A stretch of 45,167 nucleotides of DNA from JAVEVF01 sp034005175 (lineage in GTDB: Bacteria; Actinomycetota; Coriobacteriia; Anaerosomatales; SLCP01): assembly GCA_034005175.1 (NCBI GenBank), contig JAVEVF010000001.1, positions 1 through 45,167 on the forward strand. Direction: 5' to 3'. The number at the start of each line of letters is the position of its first letter. The stretch's first letter is position 1. Positions 25,920-33,871 of this stretch are shown here, one piece after another. The notes under the pieces are model-generated. The model was not told the origin of the DNA, ran no database searches, and worked only from the letters and a program-made list of their open reading frames with translations. The position numbers were made by a program, and so were the translations under genes.

Positions 25920-26378
25920 TCAGAGTCCGGCCTTTCGCATCCGGCGGTGCGGCGTCCCGGTTCGCTCGGAGAGGAACTCCTTGCCCTCGGCGACGAACCC
26001 CAATCGCTCGTAAAAGGCAATGACATGTGTGCGGGCGTCGAGCGTGACCTCTGTGCGCCCGGCTATGCGCGCCATGCGTACGAGCGCCTCAACGAGCGCC
26101 GCTCCGATCCCCTCGCCCTGGTGGCCCGGCGCGACCGAGACCTGCGAGATGCGCGAGTCTCCACCCTCCAGCCGGATGCGGGCGTACCCGATGACCGTTC
26201 CGCCGTCGAAGGCCGCAGCATGTCGGAAGGTTCGGGCTTCGATGTCTTCGATGAGCGAGCGAGGTAGGCCCCACTCGCGGTAAAGGGCGTCGTAGCGCAC
26301 CTCGGCCACCTCAACATGCAATGGGGAGGACGGTTCGCTCTCACGGATCTCGAACATCTTCGACAGGCCGCGTTCCAT
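25920..26378 (-). CDS. GNAT-family N-acetyltransferase
   Basis: 152 residues from the ATG at 26378, which overlaps the nadE stop as TGATG, so the two are coupled. The acetyl-CoA binding motif is ISQVSVAPGHQGEGIGAALVEAL (Q/RxxGxG/A) and the C-terminal strand is ITLDA-like with AFYERLGFVAEGKEFLSE. It resembles the ElaA/YjdJ-type small acetyltransferases. Substrate unknown. Confidence 0.85.
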   Translation of the reverse strand: MERGLSKMFEIRESEPSSPLHVEVAEVRYDALYREWGLPRSLIEDIEARTFRHAAAFDGGTVIGYARIRLEGGDSRISQVSVAPGHQGEGIGAALVEALVRMARIAGRTEVTLDARTHVIAFYERLGFVAEGKEFLSERTGTPHRRMRKAGL

Positions 26379-27988
26379 CAGCTGCGATACCTGTTCGTGA
26401 CGGGGAGCGGGCCGCTGGCAGCAGCGGAGGAAGCGGTTACGCTCACGCCGAGCGGACCCTGGCGGCGCTTGTACTCGGCGGCGTCGACCATCCGGCACAC
26501 TCGTTCCACGCTCTCGCGATCATGTCCTTGCGCGATGATGTGCTCGCGGGACCACCTGTCATCGACGTAGCGCGCGAGAATACCGTCGAGCACATCATAG
26601 GGGGGCAGCGAGTCTTGATCGGTCTGATCCGGCCGCAACTCCGCGCTCGGCGGCTTGGTGAGGATGGCTGAAGGAATGACCTCGGCCTCGCGGTTGCGCC
26701 AACGAGCAAGCTCGTACACCCGCGTCTTGAAGACGTCTTTGAGCGGCGCGAAGCCGCCAACCATGTCGCCGTAAAGCGTCGTGTATCCCACCGAAAGCTC
26801 GCTCTTGTTGCCTGGGGCAAGCACAAGCCAGCCGAACTTGTTCGAGAGCGCCATGAGCAACGTGCCACGCACGCGCGCCTGCAGGTTCTCCTCGGTCACA
26901 TCGGCTGGCAGATCGCCGAAGACCGGGCTGAGAGTAGCAAGAAACGCCGAGAACGCCGGCTCGATGGGAAGCTCGAGTACATCGATGTGCAGGTTCGCGG
27001 CGAGCGCCTCAGCATCGGCCGTGCTTTGGGCTGTGGTGTAGCGCGAGTCCATCATCACCCCATGCACGTGTCGCGGCCCGAGCGCATCAGCTGCGATCGT
27101 CGCCAGGAGCGCGGAGTCCATGCCTCCGGACAGCCCTAACACCACGTCCGTGCAGCGGTTCTTGTGCACGTAGTCGTGCACCCCGACACAGAGCGCACGG
27201 TAAAGCTTCTCCCTCGCCGAGAGAACCGGGCTCATCGGACCGCCTGTGGCGCCTGTGTGCGCGACATCCGCCACGAGCAAGTCCGCGGCGAACGAGGAGG
27301 CTCGACACGCCACCGCTCCAGCTGGAGAGATGATCACCGAACCGCCCTCGAACACCAGCTCGTCTTGTGCGCCCACAAGGTTACAGGAGACAAGCCACGC
27401 TCCGTGGCGACCAGCTGCTTTTCGAAGCGCCTTCTCATGCGCCTCGGTCTCATTCATGCGAAAAGGCCGTGCAGCGAGGTTCACGACGAGCGCGGCGCGC
27501 TCCTCTGTCGCTGTGGGCATCCCCTCGGCAAGTGCTTCATCGGAGATGGCGACCATGACTCTCGTGTCACCCACATCAAACACACCCGTGTCTTCTCCTG
27601 CTGCGAAGTATCGATGCTCTTCGAGCGCCGGGTCATCTGAGGGCACTCGCTTGTGGTAGACGTGCTTGACTCGGCCATCCGCACACAACGCCGCTGCATT
27701 GTAGAGTGTGCCCTCGCCGTGGTCCGCAAAGCCGAGGATCACAGCAGTCTTCGTGCACGCGGCCGCCACGCGTTGCAGCGCATCGCGGTTGTCGGATACG
27801 AACTGCTCGTCGGCGAGCAGGCCCTCAGGCGGGTAGCCGGTAAGCGTCATCTCGGGAAAGACCACGAGTTCGCAGCCCGCGTCTTCAGCCCGGGCAATCG
27901 CCTCAAGCACCTGTTCGGCATTGTCTGTGATGTCGCCGACCACGGTGTTGAGTTGAGCGAGTCCTATGCGCACGTCCTGACCCTTCAT
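26378..27988 (-). CDS. nadE: glutamine-dependent NAD+ synthetase
   Basis: 536 residues with an N-terminal nitrilase-fold glutaminase (1 to about 250) and a C-terminal ATP-dependent synthetase. The glutaminase triad can be placed at VFPEMTLTGYPPEG (Glu), YHKRVPSDD (Lys) and GAWLVSCNLVGAQDE (Cys). The synthetase has the PP-loop VVLGLSGGMDSALLATIAADALG and TGNKSE-like LAPGNKSELSVGYTTLYGD. It amidates deamido-NAD+ using ammonia channelled from glutamine. The ATG at 27988 follows GAGGTGGC. Confidence 0.97.
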   Translation of the reverse strand: MKGQDVRIGLAQLNTVVGDITDNAEQVLEAIARAEDAGCELVVFPEMTLTGYPPEGLLADEQFVSDNRDALQRVAAACTKTAVILGFADHGEGTLYNAAALCADGRVKHVYHKRVPSDDPALEEHRYFAAGEDTGVFDVGDTRVMVAISDEALAEGMPTATEERAALVVNLAARPFRMNETEAHEKALRKAAGRHGAWLVSCNLVGAQDELVFEGGSVIISPAGAVACRASSFAADLLVADVAHTGATGGPMSPVLSAREKLYRALCVGVHDYVHKNRCTDVVLGLSGGMDSALLATIAADALGPRHVHGVMMDSRYTTAQSTADAEALAANLHIDVLELPIEPAFSAFLATLSPVFGDLPADVTEENLQARVRGTLLMALSNKFGWLVLAPGNKSELSVGYTTLYGDMVGGFAPLKDVFKTRVYELARWRNREAEVIPSAILTKPPSAELRPDQTDQDSLPPYDVLDGILARYVDDRWSREHIIAQGHDRESVERVCRMVDAAEYKRRQGPLGVSVTASSAAASGPLPVTNRYRS

Positions 27989-28133
27989 GCCACCTCGCGC
28001 CGGAGGCTCCCGCGTCCCATCCCCAGCATATCACCCAGCCCTGCATCGCCGACAGGGTTGAGGCCTGAGCGCGATACCCGCACCGTGAGCCGCGAATCAA
28101 CCAGTGAACCCAACGTGCATCAGGCTGTAAGGG

Positions 28134-28151
28134 TTGTGAACAATCTCACAA
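28134..28151. promoter_or_regulatory. TTGTGA-N6-TCACAA palindrome (Rex- or CRP/FNR-like site)
   Basis: A perfect inverted repeat TTGTGA and TCACAA with a six-base spacer. It equals the TGTGA-N6-TCACA core of CRP/FNR-family sites and differs by one base from the Rex operator TTGTGAA-N4-TTCACAA. It stands in the gap between divergent nadE and the zinc-ribbon gene, about 55 bases before the expected start site of the latter. Since Rex senses NADH/NAD+, a link to nadE is attractive but unproven. Confidence 0.6.
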
Positions 28152-28161
28152 AATACCCCCC

Positions 28162-28191
28162 TTGTACTGCGGGCTTAAGTCGTGCTAACGT
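28162..28191 (+). promoter_or_regulatory. candidate promoter of the zinc-ribbon gene
   Basis: TTGTAC (28162-28167), an 18-base spacer and TAACGT (28186-28191) on the plus strand, ten bases downstream of the palindrome and about 60 bases before the ATG. The -35 is fair, the -10 weak. Confidence 0.45.
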
Positions 28192-28253
28192 TTGGGGCGC
28201 CTGGTGCCGACGTATGTTCTTGAGAGCATCGCACCGTGTGTGGAGGTAAGTGA

Positions 28254-28394
28254 ATGGTACGCAAGCAGACATGCCCACGCTGCCGCGGAGACCGGTATGT
28301 CCGAGTTGAGAAGCCCACGGGCGCCAAGCACCAGAAGTGCCCCGAGTGCAATGGTTCTGGCTACAAGGTGCAGATCGTACAGCACTTCCGCTAG
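28254..28394 (+). CDS. 46-residue double-CxxC zinc-ribbon protein
   Basis: A short gene with a strong GGAGGT site seven bases before the ATG. The protein reads MVRKQTCPRCRGDRYVRVE, then KHQKCPECNGSGYKVQIVQ. Two CPxC knuckles (Cys 7 and 10, Cys 29 and 32), each followed by a Gly-rich turn, resemble one half of the DnaJ zinc-binding repeat. It probably binds one Zn2+ and may contact RNA or protein. It has its own promoter and palindromic site. I do not know a named family for it. Confidence 0.75.
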   Translation: MVRKQTCPRCRGDRYVRVEKPTGAKHQKCPECNGSGYKVQIVQHFR

Positions 28395-28444
28395 CGCGGC
28401 TTTCCGGCTCTCTTCTGCTCCCCTAGATCGCTTGACCCATGGTT

Positions 28445-29689
28445 TCAGTCGCCGGCCAGACCGGCCTCCCTCACGATATCCATGTCCTTGTCGCCTCGTC
28501 CTGAGACATTCACGACCACCACACCATCAGGTCCGAGTTCGGGCGCGAGGCGGGGCAGCAGCGCCAGAGCGTGGCTGCTCTCGATAGCGGGGATGATGCC
28601 CTCGGTGCGGGTCAACAATGCGAACGCCTCGAGCGCCTCGGTGTCGGTGACGGCTTCGTAGCGCACAAGGCCCTCATCCTTCAGATAGCTGTGCTCGGGG
28701 CCTACACCTGGGTAGTCAAGACCTGCCGAGATGGAGTACGCCTCCGCTGGGTTGCCCTCATCGTCCTGCAGCATGTAAGAGTAGAAACCGTGAAGCGTGC
28801 CAGGGGCGCCCTGTGTGAGTGACGCGCCATGCTTGCCGGTCTCGACTCCGAGCCCCGCTGCCTCGGCACCGAATAGACGAGGCCGCTTGTCGGCAGGCAC
28901 CTCACGGAGGAAGGGATAGAACATCCCGATAGCGTTGCTGCCCCCGCCGATGCATGCGATGACCGCGTCGGGCAGGCGCTCCCCGTGACCTTGAAGCTGT
29001 AAGAGGGTCTCCTCACCGATGACCTTCTGAAACTCCCGCACGAGCGCTGGGTAGGGATGGGGCCCCACAGCGCTTCCCAGGACGTAGAAGGTGTCATCAA
29101 CGCGGTCCACCCAGTGGTTCAACGCTGCCGTCACGGCATCAGCGAGCGTTCCGGTCCCCTCGGCGACAGAGACGACCTCGGCACCGAGCAACCGCATCTT
29201 GTAGACGTTCAGCGACTGGCGGCGGATATCCTCAGTGCCCATGAAGACCGCGCACTCAAGCCCCATGAGCGCTGCGGCGGTAGCGGTGGCGACGCCGTGC
29301 TGCCCCGCTCCGGTCTCGGCGATGACGCGCTGCTTTCCCATCCGGCGTGCGAGCAGACACTGCCCGATGGTGTTGTTGATCTTGTGAGCACCTGTGTGGT
29401 TGAGGTCCTCACGCTTCAGGTACACACCGCCGAGGCCCACGGCCTCAGCGAGCCGGTCGGCTCGATACAGCGGCGACGGACGGCCCACGTAGTCGCGCAG
29501 AAGCGCGCCGAACTCCTCGTGAAACGCGGGGTCGGCAAGCGCGGCGTGGAAGGCCTCCTCGAGCTCGGTTAGCGCTGGTTCCACCGTCTCGGGGACGAAC
29601 GTGCCCCCGTAGGGCCCGAAGAAGCCCCTGGCGTCGGGGCTTGAGTATGCCATCTCAACGGAGGGCATGAAGACGTCGCTCACACTCAC
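28445..29689 (-). CDS. trpB: tryptophan synthase beta subunit (TrpB1 type)
   Basis: 414 residues. GPYGGTFVPETVEPALTELEEAF is the family start; LKREDLNHTGAHKINN has the PLP lysine; AETGAGQHGVATATAAALMGLECAVFMG and CIGGGSNAIGMFYPF (phosphate-binding glycine loop) follow. It condenses indole with serine. The GTG at 29689 is behind GGAGGTAGG. It lies 103 bases after trpB2 in the same direction, and no trpA is in the window. Confidence 0.96.
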   Translation of the reverse strand: MSVSDVFMPSVEMAYSSPDARGFFGPYGGTFVPETVEPALTELEEAFHAALADPAFHEEFGALLRDYVGRPSPLYRADRLAEAVGLGGVYLKREDLNHTGAHKINNTIGQCLLARRMGKQRVIAETGAGQHGVATATAAALMGLECAVFMGTEDIRRQSLNVYKMRLLGAEVVSVAEGTGTLADAVTAALNHWVDRVDDTFYVLGSAVGPHPYPALVREFQKVIGEETLLQLQGHGERLPDAVIACIGGGSNAIGMFYPFLREVPADKRPRLFGAEAAGLGVETGKHGASLTQGAPGTLHGFYSYMLQDDEGNPAEAYSISAGLDYPGVGPEHSYLKDEGLVRYEAVTDTEALEAFALLTRTEGIIPAIESSHALALLPRLAPELGPDGVVVVNVSGRGDKDMDIVREAGLAGD

Positions 29690-29792
29690 AGTCCTACCTC
29701 CTCATCTGCGGCCTCGCCTGCGGAGGAGAGCCCGCACACCTTCACCGGCGTCAGTACGTTTCGCACCACACCCTCCTCACATGCACACGCGC

Positions 29793-31139
29793 TTATGCGC
29801 CTTCGCACATCGAACCAGCGGCGAAATCATAATCCTCCAGCTGACCGGTGTTGTACGCTTCATACGCCGAGAGGTCGAAGTGACCGTGACCGGATAAGCC
29901 GAACAGGATGGTGCGGTCCTCACCGGCTTCCTGTGCGGCAAGCGCCTCGTCGATCGCGGCACGGATTGCATGGCTGCTTTCTGGTGCCGGCAGGATGCCT
30001 TCTGTGCGCGCAAACGTCACGGCCGCGTCGAAACATGCGTTCTGATGCACCGCGACGGCTTCGATCTCGCCTTCCTTGCGCAGCAGCGAGACCAGTGGCG
30101 AATCGCCGTGATAGCGCAGACCACCTGCATGGATGCCCGCAGGCACGAAGTCGTGCCCGAGCGTGTACATCAGCATCTTCGGCGTCATGCCGGCCTCGTC
30201 GCCAAGGTCGTAGCGGTAGTCGCCGGCGGTTAGCGTCGGGCAGGCCTTGGGCTCCACCGCAAGCAACCGCGCCTTGGTGTGCCCGTCGAGTCGACGCTTG
30301 TAGTACGGGAAGGTCAGACCAGCGAAGTTCGAGCCGCCACCGATACACGCGACGACGACGTCCGGCTCGGCCTGTGCCATCTCCATCTGAACGATGGCTT
30401 CCTCCCCGATGATGGTCTGGTGCAGACAGACGTGATTGAGCACGCTTCCCAGACAGTAGTGGGTGTCCTCGCGCATGGCAGCATCCTCGACAGCTTCTGA
30501 GATGGCGATGCCGAGGCTGCCAAGCGAGTCCGGGTCGAGATCGAGCACGTGACGTCCGGCATTTGTGCGGGTGGATGGCGACGAGATGACCTCGGCACCA
30601 TAGGTCTCCATGAGGATGCGCCGGTAGGGCTTCTGGTCATAGGAGATGCCCACCATGTACACGACACACTCCATACCGTACAGCGCACATGCGATAGAAA
30701 GCGCACTCCCCCACTGCCCCGCGCCGGTCTCGGTGGAGATGCGCTTGATGCCCTCCTGCTTGTTGTAGAAGGCCTGTGGGATGGCGGTGTTGGGCTTGTG
30801 GCTGCCAGCCGGAGACACGCCTTCGTACTTGTAGAAGATCTTCACGCCCTCGGGCAGGCCGAGATGCTTTTCGAGCTGACGGGCGCGGTTGAGCGGTGAG
30901 GGGCGATACGTCCGGTAGACGGCAAGGACCTCCTCGGGAATCTCGATGTAGCGCTCCATCGAGACCTCTTGTTTGATGAGCTCCATCGCAAAGAGGGGGG
31001 CGAGGTCTTCTGGGCCGACGGGTTGATCAGTGGCGGGATGCAGCGACGGGGCAAGCGGTGTGGGCAGATCGGGGTTGATGTTGTACCACTTCGTCGGCAT
31101 CTGTCTTTCATCGAGCACGTAGCGTGTCCTGTCTGCCAT
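29793..31139 (-). CDS. trpB2: TrpB2-type tryptophan synthase beta chain homologue
   Basis: 448 residues from the ATG at 31139 behind GGAGGAG. It is the longer TrpB2 form, with an N-terminal extension (TKWYNINPDLPTPLAPSLHPATD). The PLP lysine lies in SPAGSHKPNTAIPQAFYNK; ETGAGQWGSALSIACALYGMECVVYMV and CIGGGSNFAGLTFPYY follow, and the Ser/Gly-rich C-terminal LFGLSGHGHFDL contacts the cofactor. TrpB2 enzymes usually work without TrpA, condensing free indole with serine or O-phosphoserine. It is the first gene after a tryptophan T-box and is followed by trpB1. The in-frame extension to 31310 is leader, not protein. Confidence 0.95.
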   Translation of the reverse strand: MADRTRYVLDERQMPTKWYNINPDLPTPLAPSLHPATDQPVGPEDLAPLFAMELIKQEVSMERYIEIPEEVLAVYRTYRPSPLNRARQLEKHLGLPEGVKIFYKYEGVSPAGSHKPNTAIPQAFYNKQEGIKRISTETGAGQWGSALSIACALYGMECVVYMVGISYDQKPYRRILMETYGAEVISSPSTRTNAGRHVLDLDPDSLGSLGIAISEAVEDAAMREDTHYCLGSVLNHVCLHQTIIGEEAIVQMEMAQAEPDVVVACIGGGSNFAGLTFPYYKRRLDGHTKARLLAVEPKACPTLTAGDYRYDLGDEAGMTPKMLMYTLGHDFVPAGIHAGGLRYHGDSPLVSLLRKEGEIEAVAVHQNACFDAAVTFARTEGILPAPESSHAIRAAIDEALAAQEAGEDRTILFGLSGHGHFDLSAYEAYNTGQLEDYDFAAGSMCEGA

Positions 31140-31289
31140 GTCGCTCTCCTCCTTCACTCCTACGTCCTGCTTCTCCGATGTGCTCGGATCTCGTGCCCAT
31201 GCGTGGCCCTGTCGCGCTTGCCCGACATGCAGGCTGCACGCGAACGCAGACATGACGCACATCCCTTCTGAGAGGGAGTGAGGAGCCCA

Positions 31290-31328
31290 GAAATACAAAT
31301 AACCCCTCATCCCTCAAGGGACGAGAGG
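31290..31328 (-). terminator. T-box terminator
   Basis: CCTCTCGTCCC and GGGATGAGGGG pair over 11 positions (with G-U pairs) around TTGA, followed by TTATTTGTATTT. Its 5' arm follows the T-box, so antiterminator and terminator are mutually exclusive. Confidence 0.9.
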
Positions 31329-31627
31329 TCATCTCGCGGTACCACCCTTGTTGCTCACCTCTTACGAGGTAAGCCACTTGTCCTGACGGTACGTGGACTG
31401 GACTGCGCCGCTGTAATCAATCGTGCGGCGCTGCAATCCGAATACCCGGCCCCTTGTATCGGTGGGGATCCGCCGGGACTAATGGGCGCTTTGCACCGTT
31501 GTCCTCGGTACCTCAGGGGTCCATTCCCTCCGGTCGCTCACGTCGGTTTCCACCAGCCACCGACTCTCTCCGCTTCGCGTCCGGGGTACTCCTCCCCCTC
31601 ATGGGCTCATATCCGATTGTGCGGGCG
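31290..31627 (-). ncRNA. T-box leader riboswitch, tryptophan specifier (UGG)
   Basis: The T-box itself, AGGGTGGTACCGCG (31348-31335), is a near-exact match to the antiterminator bulge that pairs with the uncharged tRNA end. Upstream a long stem I region begins near GGAGGAGTACCCC (AGUA-type bulge) and its 3' side holds GAA-TGG-A, giving specifier codon UGG (31523-31521) for tRNA-Trp. Downstream is a terminator hairpin. Uncharged tRNA-Trp would stabilise the antiterminator and switch on trpB2 and probably trpB1. The intervening sequence to the ATG is about 150 bases with no other structure noticed. Confidence 0.93.
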
Positions 31628-31657
31628 AGTGTACCACCGTGCGAAGGATTGCCGCAA
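31628..31657 (-). promoter_or_regulatory. promoter of the T-box-trpB2-trpB1 unit
   Basis: TTGCGG (31657-31652), 18 bases and TACACT (31633-31628) on the minus strand. A start near 31622 places stem I of the T-box at the 5' end of the RNA, as expected. Confidence 0.65.
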
Positions 31658-31719
31658 GCGCGGTCGACGATGCAGGTCATCCCCAGTCTTTGCCACACGC
31701 CTGCGTGCTTGCGGTCCGC

Positions 31720-32460
31720 CTAGGGGACAGCGGGCTTGCCTCGCACCTTCTCACGCATGACCAGGCCGATGAAGCGCGCGTTTCCAACGAGATACCGGCG
31801 CCACATCCGTCTCGGCTCTTGTGCGAATCGGTAGAACCACTCAAGTCCTGAGCGCTGCATCCACGCAGGTGCTCTCCGGGTGACTCCCGCTATCACATCG
31901 AAGCTGCCCCCGACGCCCATGGCGAACACAGGACCCATATCGCGAAGATGCTCGGCGAGGAAGTACTCCTTCTTGGGGCTTGAGATGCCGACGAACACCA
32001 GCTTTGCGTGGGAGTCCTTGATTGTGCGTGCGACCTGCCAGCCGTCGTCGAAGTAGCCGTTTTGCTGCCCGGCCACCACGAGCCTGGGATGCTGTGCGGT
32101 CAATCGGGTGACACACGACTCCAGCACCTCATCCCGCGCACCGAGGAAATACACCGGCCACCCGCGCTGCTCGGCCTCGGCGAGCAACCGTGCCATGAGG
32201 TCGATGCCTGCGACTCGCTCTGGGACATCAAGGCCGAGCACCCTCCCGGCCCACACGATCGACTGCCCGTCGGCGCTTACGATGTCGCAGCCGGAAACCA
32301 CGCTGTGCAATCTGCGGTCGTCGTGCATCATGATTACCTTGCCCGCGTTAAGGACCACGTGCTGAGCGGCTTGTTGTCGCTCGGCCAGCTCGACGCATGC
32401 ATCGACCGTCTCATCCATCGTGAGCAGGTCGAGCGGCACTCCGAATATCTCACCTCTCAT
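31720..32460 (-). CDS. WecG/TagA/CpsF-family glycosyltransferase
   Basis: About 246 residues from the ATG at 32460. NAGKVIMMHDDRRLHSVVSGCDIVSADGQSIVWAGRVLG is the family core; GIDLMARLLAEAEQRGWPVYFLGA and FVGISSPKKEYFLAEH follow; and GVGGSFDVIAG with a C-terminal GLEWFYRFAQEPRRMWRRYL is the conserved end. These enzymes add N-acetylmannosamine or a related sugar to undecaprenyl-PP-GlcNAc at the membrane, an early step in teichoic acid or capsule synthesis. It overlaps the upstream toroid gene by 11 bases. Confidence 0.93.
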   Translation of the reverse strand: MRGEIFGVPLDLLTMDETVDACVELAERQQAAQHVVLNAGKVIMMHDDRRLHSVVSGCDIVSADGQSIVWAGRVLGLDVPERVAGIDLMARLLAEAEQRGWPVYFLGARDEVLESCVTRLTAQHPRLVVAGQQNGYFDDGWQVARTIKDSHAKLVFVGISSPKKEYFLAEHLRDMGPVFAMGVGGSFDVIAGVTRRAPAWMQRSGLEWFYRFAQEPRRMWRRYLVGNARFIGLVMREKVRGKPAVP

Positions 32461-33640
32461 AGCGAACCACTCCCGCAGCACGAGCGACAGCTTCTTCCAG
32501 AGGGTCTCGACGTCCTGCGTTCAGCAGCCCGAGGGAGGCTTCGCCGAGCGCCCAATGAGCGTCACCCCACCGCACGAAGTGCCGTTTGTCCGTCCAAGAG
32601 CGGTGTTTCTGGTAGTACGTGACGCCTGATTGCCCCTCGACAAGGTGCTTCTTGGTCCATGAGGCCACGCGCCGAGCCACATCGCCGGTGTCAAACCCCC
32701 AGCTCGCCAGTCGTGCCGCTACATCCACCGCGGTGCCCGCGCTGTGAATGTCATAGGGGTAAGGACGTGTCGGGTAGTACTTCGGCTCACCCTCGGGTCC
32801 GAAGAAATCGTGCACCCAGTGCTCGACCCCTCTCCTCAGAGCGTCGTGCACTGCTTCATCGCCGCTTGCCAGCCATACCTGAAGCAGCCCGTCGAGGTTG
32901 TACGCGGTATGGAAGTTGTCCGCCCAACCGAGCGATGCTCCTTCCCCATACGGCCATGACCCGTCGTCACGCTGCGCATGCATGCTTGTCTGCGCGCACT
33001 GAAGCCCCGTACTCACTCGGCCGGTATCCGATGCCAATGCCCCCGCCATGGCGACGAGCCCAGCGCCAAGGAAGTTGGCGTTGTGTATCAGGCGATCGCT
33101 CGTGAGCGTATACATGAACCGTGGTGTGGGAGCGCAGGTTAGCATGCGCTCTTGCAGGAAGTCGGCCGCCGCACTCATTCGCTCGAGATGCTGCGCATCA
33201 CGTGCCACAGCCGCAGCGCTGCCGAATCCCCGCCCGACGAACACGGTCGCGATAAGATTGGGAGAACCGGACGGGTAGAACGCCCAGCGCGTCTGGACAT
33301 CGAACTCGTAGCCCCACCCGCCACCGTCCATGCGCGCGATAGTCTCGTCCGCGCCAAGCTGCTCGGCCAGCAAGCGAACCTCCTCCGAGCCCCCAGTCTC
33401 ACTCGCATACCTGCTTGTTGCTGTGAGATATGCCCCCAGCGTCTTGGCCATCATGAACGCTTCCACACCAAGCACGCCAGAGAGGTCGATAGGACTTCGC
33501 TTCCGAGCCTGAATAACAGCCTGACGCATACGCGGGTGAGAGCGCACGAACGCCGGCACGCGACTACCTCGCAGCGCATCATATGGGTCTCGGCCCGAAT
33601 AGACCCCCACCTGCCGCTCGCCCCCTCGACCCATCGTCAC
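32450..33640 (-). CDS. alpha/alpha-toroid protein in the polysaccharide cluster (terpene-cyclase-like or glycosidase-like fold)
   Basis: About 396 residues, with no signal peptide seen. Repeated helical blocks with GGGWGYEFDVQTRWAFYPSGSPNLIAT, DDGSWPYGEGASLGWADNFHTAYNLDGLLQVW and GVTYYQKHRSWTDKRHFVRWGDAHWALGEA have the Trp/Gly-rich pattern of six-barrel toroids (prenyltransferase/squalene cyclase-like or unsaturated glucuronidase-like). The DDGSWPYG turn recalls QW motifs. No catalytic DxDD motif of cyclases is visible, so a glycan-related role is inferred from its overlap with the WecG-type gene. The start is either GTG 33640 or ATG 33634. Confidence 0.65.
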   Translation of the reverse strand: MTMGRGGERQVGVYSGRDPYDALRGSRVPAFVRSHPRMRQAVIQARKRSPIDLSGVLGVEAFMMAKTLGAYLTATSRYASETGGSEEVRLLAEQLGADETIARMDGGGWGYEFDVQTRWAFYPSGSPNLIATVFVGRGFGSAAAVARDAQHLERMSAAADFLQERMLTCAPTPRFMYTLTSDRLIHNANFLGAGLVAMAGALASDTGRVSTGLQCAQTSMHAQRDDGSWPYGEGASLGWADNFHTAYNLDGLLQVWLASGDEAVHDALRRGVEHWVHDFFGPEGEPKYYPTRPYPYDIHSAGTAVDVAARLASWGFDTGDVARRVASWTKKHLVEGQSGVTYYQKHRSWTDKRHFVRWGDAHWALGEASLGLLNAGRRDPLEEAVARAAGVVRYER

Positions 33641-33871
33641 CTATCGATCCCTGACTACACCCAGGTTAGCGCACGCGTCTGACTTCGCACCAGCAGCCTA
33701 CCCAACCACATGCCATCTGGCTGCGCAGGACGTCCTGATACTCGCCGCCTCAACCATCGGGCGCTACACTGTAGTCCGCGTGCCTTCAGGTACTACGGCT
33801 CGTAAACCGATACTCGCTACAGGGCGACCATGACGGCGCCTCAGGACGGATAGGATAGGAGGCGGACGGCG

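Noticed and set aside
31140..31310. 57-residue N-terminal extension of TrpB2
   Set aside because: It runs into the T-box terminator region; the ATG at 31139 has a strong ribosome site and matches the usual TrpB2 start.
31652..31715. Inverted repeat CCGCAAGC/GCTTGCGG between the trpB2 promoter and the WecG-type gene
   Set aside because: The arms are about 50 bases apart and only eight bases long; likely chance.
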